Assembly: GCA_937983315.1 (NCBI GenBank)
Contig: CALKAH010000101.1
Coordinates: forward strand, 1 to 5,297
Reading direction: 5' to 3'
Source: an uncultured Acholeplasmataceae bacterium
GTDB taxonomy: Bacteria; Bacillota_I; Bacilli_A; Acholeplasmatales; Acholeplasmataceae
DNA length: 5,297 bases
In this document: piece by piece, positions 1 through 5,094 of the stretch
Layout: every line of letters starts with the position of its first letter
Numbering within the stretch: position 1 is the stretch's first letter
The notes under the pieces: generated by a model
The model's input: only the letters and a program-made list of their open reading frames with translations
Databases searched by the model: none
What the model was told of the DNA's origin: nothing
Program-made: the position numbers and the translations under genes

Positions 1-857
1 TCAAACAATGCATTGGCAAAGACTTCCATCTGCATATCAGGGTCATAATAATGGTAATGATCATAGACCACGCGTTGATAATATTTGATGAGTTCCACAG
101 TTGATACAATCAAGCCAATTAAAAGCATGGAACCTGCTAAAAGATACTTGATTAAAAGAGGGAAATCAGAGCGAAAAACAAGATATATCACAGGTAAGAA
201 TAAACTGATGACAAAGGTTCTAAATGTCGAGGTGAATCCCTTCTTAAAGAGCATCCATGCCAAGACAAAGAGCATGATGACATTATAGAAGACAAAGAAA
301 TTAAACCATGAGAAATCATCAAGCGTATTTGCAATATGATTGATCCCTTGAATAAACAAGAAAATACCTAACGTAATGAGTGAAAGCATGACGATTTGTC
401 TGCTATGTAAATACCAACGTTTGGTATAAAGTTTTCGTGCTTGAGGAAGATGATAGAAGTTTTTCATCTCTTTTTGATAACTAAAGAAAGGCCAATACGA
501 TCCCCTTAAACTAAATGAAATGGGTAGTACATCCTCATCACTCATTTTCTTCGCCATATAATCTTCAAAGGTAGATAAAGGATTTAAAACGAATAGAAGG
601 GTACCAACGATAATAAACGGAAGGTGATAGGGATCATCAAGAAGGTATAAGAAAACGAAGGTGATGACGCCATAGATGCCAGCATTGATTAATTTGGGTA
701 CACCACCGAACACATAAATACCGACATAGACCAAACTGACAATGGCAGAAATCATAAAAATGCCTTGACCTCTTAAATTCAATAGAATCAAGGCAAGCGG
801 CATCATCAAAAAGATTAAAATGGTCAATGAGCCAGCAATGGCAATGCGACGTTTCAT
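1..857 (-). CDS. Polytopic membrane protein of unknown function (N-terminal part, truncated by the window edge)
   Basis: The frame opens at ATG 857-855 and stays open for 285 codons to the left edge, so the C-terminus is missing. The start MKRRIAIAGS leads straight into a hydrophobic helix. I count about eight hydrophobic segments, near residues 8-28, 33-50, 60-73, 80-93, 156-170, 184-203, 213-228 and 233-254. A polar stretch rich in charged and aromatic residues lies between the fourth and fifth (about 97-152), probably cytoplasmic. After residue 255 the chain turns polar (YDHYHYYDPDMQMEVFANAL), which suggests that a soluble domain or further loop follows outside the window. A purine-rich GTGGGGG (868-863) five bases before the ATG may act as the ribosome binding site. 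I recognise no family motif. The gene follows the rplT terminator, so it is probably a separate unit. The reading frame is well supported; the function is open. Confidence 0.85.
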   Translation of the reverse strand, partial: MKRRIAIAGSLTILIFLMMPLALILLNLRGQGIFMISAIVSLVYVGIYVFGGVPKLINAGIYGVITFVFLYLLDDPYHLPFIIVGTLLFVLNPLSTFEDYMAKKMSDEDVLPISFSLRGSYWPFFSYQKEMKNFYHLPQARKLYTKRWYLHSRQIVMLSLITLGIFLFIQGINHIANTLDDFSWFNFFVFYNVIMLFVLAWMLFKKGFTSTFRTFVISLFLPVIYLVFRSDFPLLIKYLLAGSMLLIGLIVSTVELIKYYQRVVYDHYHYYDPDMQMEVFANALF

Positions 858-874
858 AGTGACCCCCACTCTTT

Positions 875-880
875 ATTATA
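875..880 (-). promoter_or_regulatory. Possible -10 element for the membrane protein gene at 857
   Basis: A perfect TATAAT lies on the minus strand at 880-875, directly after the T-run of the rplT terminator and 17 bases upstream of the ATG at 857. The matching -35 position (903-898, TGGTAA) is poor. Transcription would start near 868, giving a leader of only about ten bases that begins at the GTGGGGG ribosome-binding stretch. It may be a genuine short-leader promoter, or just AT-rich sequence beside the terminator. Confidence 0.35.
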
Positions 881-881
881 C

Positions 882-910
882 AAAAAAAAGGTGGAACTTA
901 CCACCTTTTT
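882..910 (-). terminator. Intrinsic terminator of the infC-rpmI-rplT operon
   Basis: Read on the minus strand, a 10-bp perfect stem (AAAAAGGTGG, 910-901, with CCACCTTTTT, 894-885) closes a 6-base loop (900-895). It is followed by a run of eight T residues ending at 882. It lies five bases after the rplT stop codon, so it is the expected end of this operon. Because the stem is flanked by A-run and T-run, it could also work in the opposite direction, but no plus-strand gene leads into it. Confidence 0.93.
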
Positions 911-915
911 GTGTT

Positions 916-1449
916 TTACTTCTGGTTTGATAATGCGTCGACTAAATCTGCTTTCAGCATTTTGTCTGCGCCTTTAATGCCTTTTTCAATCGCGAGTGCC
1001 TTTAAATCTTTCACAAGCATCTTGTTGTAATCTAAAGCTTCAACGGTTTCACCTTTTTTTACAGGTTTAGCTTCAACTTTTTTAGGAAGATGACCATTGA
1101 TGGCGTTCTTCGCTAAGGTGCAGTATGCACTAAATCCAGCAGGATCGTTAACAGCTAAGTCTGCTAAGACCTTGCGGTTGACTTGAACATTGGCGAGTGC
1201 TAATCCATGAATGAGGATGCTATACTTGGTATCATTCATCTTTGCAGCTGCATTGATACGTGTGATCCATAGTTTTCTGAATTGTCTCTTCTTTTGCTTT
1301 CTGTCTCTATAGGCATAGCGTAATGAACGCATGACTTGTTCATGGGCTGTACGATAAATCGTGCTCTTCGAACCGAAGTAACCCTTCGCGAGCTTTATAA
1401 TCTTTTTCCGACGGCGTCTTGCGGTATATCCGCCTTTAACTCTTGGCAT
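916..1449 (-). CDS. rplT: 50S ribosomal protein L20 with a C-terminal Rho_N/SAP-like extension
   Basis: The 177-residue product begins [20 protein letters not shown], the hallmark of L20. L20 is an early 23S rRNA binding protein needed for 50S assembly and, in Firmicutes, the repressor of its own operon. Residues 1 to about 119 cover the whole family domain: the basic N-terminal helix, then [20 protein letters not shown], then the globular part ending near [10 protein letters not shown]. The usual length is about 118 residues. Here a Lys/Glu/Pro linker (about 120-141) joins a helical module (142-177; key stretches [16 protein letters not shown] and [12 protein letters not shown]) that resembles the N-terminal domain of Rho or a SAP domain. 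Start choice is clear: AGGAGGAG precedes the ATG at good distance, 15 bases after the rpmI stop. Last gene of the operon, followed by a strong terminator. Confidence 0.98.
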   Translation of the reverse strand: MPRVKGGYTARRRRKKIIKLAKGYFGSKSTIYRTAHEQVMRSLRYAYRDRKQKKRQFRKLWITRINAAAKMNDTKYSILIHGLALANVQVNRKVLADLAVNDPAGFSAYCTLAKNAINGHLPKKVEAKPVKKGETVEALDYNKMLVKDLKALAIEKGIKGADKMLKADLVDALSNQK

Positions 1450-1464
1450 ATTGGTCTCCTCCTG

Positions 1465-1665
1465 TTACATCAAGTTCGAAATCAAGGATTTAATACGCTT
1501 CTTGTCTGTTGCGTGAACCGATGTTTCGCCTCTTAATTGTCTGTTTTGTTTCGTTGTTTTGGAAGCTGCTAAGTGTCCTGTGTAGGCATGACCTCTCATG
1601 AGCTTACCGGTGCCAGTGACCTTGATTCTCTTCTTCAAGCCACTGTGTGTCTTTTGTTTTGGCAT
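1465..1665 (-). CDS. rpmI: 50S ribosomal protein L35
   Basis: The 66-residue basic protein starts MPKQKTHSGLKKRIKVTGTG and matches the normal length and character of bacterial L35, a small late-assembling protein of the large ribosomal subunit. The typical motif TGKLMRGHA and the Lys/Arg-rich middle are present, and it ends HATDKKRIKSLISNLM. It sits 24 bases after infC and 15 bases before rplT in the invariant order infC-rpmI-rplT. A GAAGGA-type ribosome binding site lies a few bases before the ATG. It should share the operon's control by the L20-dependent leader; no separate promoter is visible in the short gap. Confidence 0.98.
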   Translation of the reverse strand: MPKQKTHSGLKKRIKVTGTGKLMRGHAYTGHLAASKTTKQNRQLRGETSVHATDKKRIKSLISNLM

Positions 1666-1689
1666 GATGATCCTTCTTTCTCTAATGGG

Positions 1690-2217
1690 TTAGTTATTGT
1701 TTGGTGTTAATAATGCAATCATGTTTCTGCCGTCCATCTTAGGCTTTGACTCAACCGTCGCCTTCGATCCAACAGCCTCAATAAAACGCTCCATAACTTT
1801 CATTCCAACATCGCTATGGGTAATCATTCTACCGAAGAAGCGAATGGTCAGTTTGACTTTATCGCCTTTTTCAAGGAACTTGAGTGCTTGTTTAAGCTTT
1901 GTATCAAAATCATGAACGTCAATCGTTGGGGAAAGACGTACTTCCTTGATGTCAACGACATGTTGATTCTTTTTCATTTCACGAAGTTTACGCTGTTGTT
2001 CATAACGATATTTGGAATAATCCATCAGTTTAGCAACCATCGGTTTGGAGTCTGGTGAGACAACCACGATGTCAAACTCGCGTTCTTGCGCAAGTTTTAA
2101 TGCGTCACGGCGTGATAAGATGCCGACTTTATTGCCGGTTTCATCGATGACGAGAAATTCGCCATATGGAATCGTTTCGTTGACGAGATCGGTATTTTTT
2201 TGTCTGACTTGTTTAAT
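1690..2217 (-). CDS. infC: Translation initiation factor IF-3, starting at AUU
   Basis: IF3 binds the 30S subunit, keeps it from joining 50S, and proofreads the start codon and initiator tRNA. The product from ATT 2217-2215 is 175 residues: N-domain (about 11-70: [19 protein letters not shown] and [13 protein letters not shown]), a charged linker helix (about 71-88), and C-domain (about 89-172: [48 protein letters not shown]). An ATG exists at 2232, but it overlaps the Shine-Dalgarno sequence GGAGGTGG (2230-2223), which is ideally placed for the ATT. AUU is the known infC start in Escherichia coli and Bacillus and underlies IF3 autoregulation. One oddity: the usual RFRGRE reads RFFGRM at residues 126-131. 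First gene of the operon. Confidence 0.97.
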   Translation of the reverse strand: MKQVRQKNTDLVNETIPYGEFLVIDETGNKVGILSRRDALKLAQEREFDIVVVSPDSKPMVAKLMDYSKYRYEQQRKLREMKKNQHVVDIKEVRLSPTIDVHDFDTKLKQALKFLEKGDKVKLTIRFFGRMITHSDVGMKVMERFIEAVGSKATVESKPKMDGRNMIALLTPNNN

Positions 2218-2222
2218 GCAGT

Positions 2223-2230
2223 CCACCTCC
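2223..2230 (-). promoter_or_regulatory. Strong ribosome binding site that sets the infC start
   Basis: GGAGGTGG on the minus strand is a near-perfect match to the 3' end of 16S rRNA. The GGAGG core is eight bases from the ATT at 2217-2215. The ATG at 2232-2230 shares its last base with this site and has no comparable site of its own, so the ATT is the better start. Confidence 0.85.
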
Positions 2231-2243
2231 ATTTCTGTTTAAG

Positions 2244-2280
2244 AATAGAAAAGAAAAAGTGTGTACGTGTCGTACCCACT
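2244..2280 (-). terminator. Leader attenuator terminator upstream of infC
   Basis: On the minus strand AGTG-G-GTACG (2280-2271) pairs with CGTAC-A-CACT (2267-2258) around the 3-base loop ACA. That gives nine pairs with one G/A mismatch, followed directly by TTTTTCTTTTCTATT. Position and form match the intrinsic terminator of L20-type leaders, which aborts transcription before infC when L20 is in excess. The GGGTAC of its 5' arm (2277-2272) can instead pair with an upstream GTACCC (2352-2347). Confidence 0.8.
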
Positions 2281-2377
2281 TGTCGATATCAAAAAGTTAT
2301 TTTTTGATTGTGACAGTTTGCCTATGAATTCGTCCATCAGGCGAGAGGGTACCTCTTCTTTTCACAAATTTAATTCC
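2258..2377 (-). promoter_or_regulatory. Probable L20 leader (autoregulatory 5' UTR of infC-rpmI-rplT)
   Basis: About 160 bases lie between the predicted transcription start and infC, much more than a simple leader needs, and most are in inverted repeats. They include AGAGG/CCTCT (2356-2344), GCCT-ATG/CAT-AGGC with one bulged G (2342-2320), and TGTC plus ATCAAAAA paired with TTTTTGAT plus GACA (2315-2281), followed by the terminator at 2280-2258. The 6-base match GTACCC (2352-2347) to GGGTAC (2277-2272) gives an alternative long-range pairing that would break the terminator or form the L20 binding fold. In Bacillus subtilis the infC operon is controlled by L20 through premature termination in its leader. 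The assignment here rests on position, operon and pairing pattern, not on a covariance-model search. Confidence 0.72.
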
Positions 2378-2383
2378 GTTAAG

Positions 2384-2411
2384 ATTATACCATAATTCGC
2401 ATGTTTGTCAA
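2384..2411 (-). promoter_or_regulatory. Sigma-A-type promoter of infC-rpmI-rplT
   Basis: On the minus strand a perfect -35 TTGACA (2411-2406) is followed after 16 bases by a perfect -10 TATAAT (2389-2384), with an extended -10 TG one base before it (2392-2391). Transcription should start near 2377. The -35 lies only about ten bases after the stop codon of the permease gene. This is the best promoter in the window, as expected for ribosomal protein genes. Confidence 0.9.
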
Positions 2412-2420
2412 CGATAAACC

Positions 2421-3095
2421 TTAAAAAGGTGGCTTTCGCGATAACTTAACTGAGATCAGGAGTAATCCTAAACTAATATAACACAGTTTATAGATGATTG
2501 CAAGGCTATACTCTAAGATTGCGTATTGAAAAAGTGGACATAAAGCATAGAGGATGAATGAAAAGTGATCGTTTGTTAATGTTTGATGAATGATGAAAAG
2601 TATCGGAATAAAGAATGAAAGATGAGGATGCTTTGTTTTTGATAAAGGAAGTGATAAGACACACATCAACATGATATCTAACAGACGATGAAGGATTTCA
2701 TCAAGTATTGAGGTTGAAGGTAGTTTTCTTGTCAATAAGATCAAGGTACCTTGTTGAATCAATACAAGAGGAACATAAAGCAAGATCACCCACTGGATAA
2801 TGAAGATCAGTTTTGAGAGGTAGATCTTCATCCATCCGTTATAGGCTTGTAGATTTGCACATATCGGATGTTCAAGATCAATCATCATCCATGTGCTAAG
2901 AAAAACGAGAAGAATTGAAAAAAGGTGGGAAATCATCTTTTGATCTCCAATAACAACCATCTCAAAGATCTCATTGTCTTTGAGGTAAGTCGAGAGGGGT
3001 GAGATCACCATGAGTGCTATCAAAATGGTGATCAGGATTAGAAAGATGATTTTCTTCTTCGGTGAAAACGTCATGTATTCATAAAGTGTCATCAT
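2421..3095 (-). CDS. ABC-2-like transporter permease
   Basis: The 224-residue, very hydrophobic protein has about six membrane segments, near residues 14-35, 55-72, 95-121, 137-151, 159-171 and 178-214. This is the usual plan for an ABC-2 type exporter half-transporter. The cytoplasmic stretch NLQAYNGWMKIYLSKL (81-96), between segments two and three, resembles the coupling region that contacts the ATPase in this class. No family could be fixed beyond that. Its ATG (3095) overlaps the ATPase stop codon in an ATGA, which implies translational coupling and a common complex with that ATPase. A second in-frame ATG follows immediately and could equally be used. The stop is about ten bases from the infC promoter, with no convincing terminator between. 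The transported substrate is unknown. Confidence 0.85.
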   Translation of the reverse strand: MMTLYEYMTFSPKKKIIFLILITILIALMVISPLSTYLKDNEIFEMVVIGDQKMISHLFSILLVFLSTWMMIDLEHPICANLQAYNGWMKIYLSKLIFIIQWVILLYVPLVLIQQGTLILLTRKLPSTSILDEILHRLLDIMLMCVLSLPLSKTKHPHLSFFIPILFIIHQTLTNDHFSFILYALCPLFQYAILEYSLAIIYKLCYISLGLLLISVKLSRKPPF

Positions 3096-3646
3096 AAGCG
3101 TAGATGTTTCGTCGCCAGATGCAAGAATCGTTCCGGTTCATGAGTAGAAATCAAAATGGATGTTCCTTGATGATGACGCTTTTCAATCAGTTCCACCATC
3201 TTTTCTTTCATGACTTCATCCAGTCCAGAAAAGGGTTCATCGAGGATTAAAAGATGGGGTTTACCCATACATGCTGAAATAAACGCGATTTTTTGTTGAT
3301 TACCCTTTGAAAGCTGGTGGATGCTTTTATCGAGTGGAACCTCCAGTGTATGAAGAAGGGTAGGATCGAGTGTATCTTTTTTGATTCTCGCCATCGTTAA
3401 CAGATACTCCATCACCGGAATAAATGGAGGTAATACGACTTTTTCAGGAAGATAGCCCATCTTAAGTTTACGTTTTTCGATCGTTCCTGTATCCGGATGA
3501 ATAAAGCCTAAGATGAGCATCAGTAACGTTGTTTTTCCTGATCCATTATCTCCACTGATCACTAAAAAATCGTCTTTGGATACTTCGAGGGTAAAGCGAT
3601 GTGATAAATAGCGTTTTCCCGCTTCTTCTAATTTAATATAGTTCAT
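3092..3646 (-). CDS. ABC transporter ATP-binding protein
   Basis: This 184-residue nucleotide-binding domain should power the adjacent permease by ATP hydrolysis at the inner face of the membrane. Counted from ATG 3646, Walker A is GDNGSGKTT (32-40), the Q-loop region is GYLPEK with Glu in place of Gln as in many ABC-2 exporters, the signature is LSKGNQQK, Walker B is LLILDEP, the D-loop is SGLD, and the switch His is in STHE. All catalytic elements are therefore present, though the domain is shorter than the usual 200-240 residues and lacks a C-terminal tail. A GTG at 3667 would add seven residues. I prefer the ATG because it puts Walker A at the normal distance from the N-terminus. The start overlaps the preceding gene by 14 bases and the stop overlaps the permease start by 4. 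Confidence 0.95.
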   Translation of the reverse strand: MNYIKLEEAGKRYLSHRFTLEVSKDDFLVISGDNGSGKTTLLMLILGFIHPDTGTIEKRKLKMGYLPEKVVLPPFIPVMEYLLTMARIKKDTLDPTLLHTLEVPLDKSIHQLSKGNQQKIAFISACMGKPHLLILDEPFSGLDEVMKEKMVELIEKRHHQGTSILISTHEPERFLHLATKHLRL

Positions 3647-4412
3647 AGGTATGAATCCAAGGTCCACTTTCTTTTAAGATGATGTAATCGGTGATATAGC
3701 GAAACGAATGAATGACTTGTTTTCTTCCATCAAGATAAGTGAAGATCAAAGGAACATCATAGAGCAAATAAGGAGCATCACTTACAGAAATGATCAACAT
3801 GTTCTCATCAATTCTGAAGGTCGTATTAGCTTGTGTTCCGATATCGATCGAGGTGAGGGTTGAACCATCTCCTTCGATCATCACATGAATTTCAGCAATC
3901 CTAGACCTTAGAACATTGGGTTTCTTAAAACCCTCGAGGGATGTCCATGTGATCAGATCTTCATGATGATGTGTTGAAAACAAGGAAATTCGACCAAGAT
4001 AGATCGATAAACTTTCTTGTTGCATGAGTTCAAGGTGGAGATAAGCGTGATCAAAAATGATATCTTCGGATATTTCAGGAAGGCTGATGGTATATAGAAG
4101 ACGAGAAAAGACTTCACTGAGATAGTATTCGGTGTGACCTAATTCAAGATCATAGAGACTGACTTCAAGAAAATTGTCTTTTGTTTCATCACCGATTAAG
4201 ATTCTCACATAATGGTTTTCATCAGCAAGCACATGATCAAGGTCATTGATATAGAGCATGATGGATCCAAAGGACTTTCCATCACCTACCCATGCATATT
4301 CTGTATTCACCGATAGTAGTTTAGGAATCATCTTGGGTTTCATCATCGATAAGATAAAACCAAGCAAAATCGAAAAAGAAACAACTGAAAGATAAAAGAG
4401 GAGACGTTTCAT
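3633..4412 (-). CDS. Membrane-anchored extracytoplasmic protein of unknown function
   Basis: The 259-residue product begins MKRLLFYLSVVSFSILLGFI, a single N-terminal hydrophobic segment (about 4-24) with positive charges before it. It is therefore likely anchored with about 235 residues outside the cell. There is no clear cleavage site, and KPKMIPK follows the helix. The rest alternates hydrophobic and polar residues in a beta-rich pattern without repeats, and with no cysteine in the outer part. No enzyme motif is evident and I do not recognise the family. The start overlaps the stop of the preceding secreted protein gene (ATGA), with GGAGAAG upstream as a weak ribosome binding site. The end overlaps the ATPase gene. 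This coupling suggests an accessory part of the ABC system, perhaps receiving, protecting against or handling its substrate. That role is inference. Confidence 0.85.
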   Translation of the reverse strand: MKRLLFYLSVVSFSILLGFILSMMKPKMIPKLLSVNTEYAWVGDGKSFGSIMLYINDLDHVLADENHYVRILIGDETKDNFLEVSLYDLELGHTEYYLSEVFSRLLYTISLPEISEDIIFDHAYLHLELMQQESLSIYLGRISLFSTHHHEDLITWTSLEGFKKPNVLRSRIAEIHVMIEGDGSTLTSIDIGTQANTTFRIDENMLIISVSDAPYLLYDVPLIFTYLDGRKQVIHSFRYITDYIILKESGPWIHTYELY

Positions 4413-5032
4413 ATTTTCTTCTTCTCCAACCGTTGGTATTCTGTTGTGACAACAAAGACTTCAAATCCCCCTTTTTCAACACGAATGAAGAGTGAATACC
4501 TCGCTGCAACGCCATTAGTCACTCGTCCTTCACCATAGATATAAAGATCAACTTGAGTACCTGGATCAACTAAAAAAGATAAATGATAAGTCTCTTTCTC
4601 ATCATGTGATAAGGTGTAGTCTGCTGATAATTTGATGGCACTTTCTAAATTATTCTTAAATTTCGGGGCATCTTTTCCCACTTTTAATCCAATATTTCCG
4701 GTTGCTGATATCCCTAATTTCGATGATCGTTTTCTTTCTAGCTTATATTCATATTGAATCGGTGTATATCCATCATTGTAGTAACTAAAAAGAGTCTCTG
4801 AGATAAAGCTAGCTTTAATGTTTTCATTGACCAGATACACACGCCAACCACTCAATTTGAGTTTATGGACCTGTTTATAGTATGAGTTATACTCTTTTTC
4901 AGTGAAATCAACTAAAAGCTTTCCAGAGGTCATTTCGATGCGTTCATAACCTTGGTAGGATGACGCTTCCAAAAATAATGTGGGTATGCATGCTAAACTG
5001 ATACACAATAAACAAAAAACGATACGTTTCAT
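4409..5032 (-). CDS. Secreted or lipid-anchored protein of unknown function, first gene of the ABC cluster
   Basis: The 207-residue protein starts with an export signal: MKR, a hydrophobic core (4-21), then FLEA-SS, which fits signal peptidase I cleavage after Ala23. An alternative is a poor lipobox ending at Cys15. The mature part is basic and probably beta-rich: VDFTEKEYNSYYKQVHKLKL, GWRVYLVNENIKASFIS, then a Gly/Lys-rich stretch (KLGISATGNIGLKVGKDAPK) and alternating strands around VDPGTQVDLYIYGEGRV. It contains no recognised enzyme motif or family signature. The start is secure, because AGGAGGG (5044-5038) is five bases from the ATG. That site and the first codons lie inside a long hairpin, suggesting control of translation or of readthrough from the upstream gene. 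Overlap with the next gene ties it to the ABC transporter as a possible cargo or surface partner (inference). Confidence 0.87.
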   Translation of the reverse strand: MKRIVFCLLCISLACIPTLFLEASSYQGYERIEMTSGKLLVDFTEKEYNSYYKQVHKLKLSGWRVYLVNENIKASFISETLFSYYNDGYTPIQYEYKLERKRSSKLGISATGNIGLKVGKDAPKFKNNLESAIKLSADYTLSHDEKETYHLSFLVDPGTQVDLYIYGEGRVTNGVAARYSLFIRVEKGGFEVFVVTTEYQRLEKKKI

Positions 5033-5074
5033 ATGATCCCTCCTACTTTATCGTAGGGATGAACGTATCGTTTT
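5010..5074 (-). terminator. Terminator-like hairpin that encloses the start of the 207-residue secreted protein gene
   Basis: On the minus strand AAAACGATACGTT (5074-5062) pairs perfectly over 13 bases with AACGTATCGTTTT (5028-5016). The T-run continues as TTGTTT to 5010. An inner stem ATCCC/GGGAT plus TAC/GTA (5060-5053 with 5046-5036) traps most of the Shine-Dalgarno AGGAGGG, and the ATG falls in the internal loop. Codons 2 to 6 form the 3' arm. It begins about 20 bases after the stop of the gene entering from the right, so it fits a terminator for that gene, an attenuator, or a translation-blocking structure. Confidence 0.72.
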
Positions 5075-5094
5075 ACTTTTAATCAATTCTATGA

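Noticed and set aside
85..288. Plus-strand open frame of 67 codons, plus similar frames at 1336-1536, 1697-1915, 1816-2058 and 2045-2242
   Set aside because: All lie antisense to well-supported minus-strand genes (membrane protein, rplT/rpmI, infC), have no ribosome binding site of note, and give protein sequences without family character.
2097..2279. Minus-strand frame of 60 codons overlapping the infC leader and start
   Set aside because: It begins at a GTG in the leader terminator stem and runs out of frame through the infC N-terminal region. IF3 explains this sequence fully.
2418..2430. Small inverted repeat ACCTT/AAGGT with a 3-base loop at the permease stop codon
   Set aside because: A five-pair AT-rich stem with only a short, broken T-run is too weak to call a terminator. 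Readthrough into the infC leader seems possible, where the attenuator terminator would act.
3647..3667. GTG at 3667 as the start of the ABC ATPase
   Set aside because: It has no better ribosome binding site, increases overlap with the upstream gene to 35 bases, and adds residues that the family does not usually have before the first strand. The ATG at 3646 gives the normal Walker A position.
4321..4515. Minus-strand frame of 64 codons across the junction of the two extracytoplasmic protein genes
   Set aside because: It overlaps the end of one gene and the start of the next in another frame. Both of those have proper starts, an export signal or membrane anchor, and coupled spacing, and this frame has none of these.
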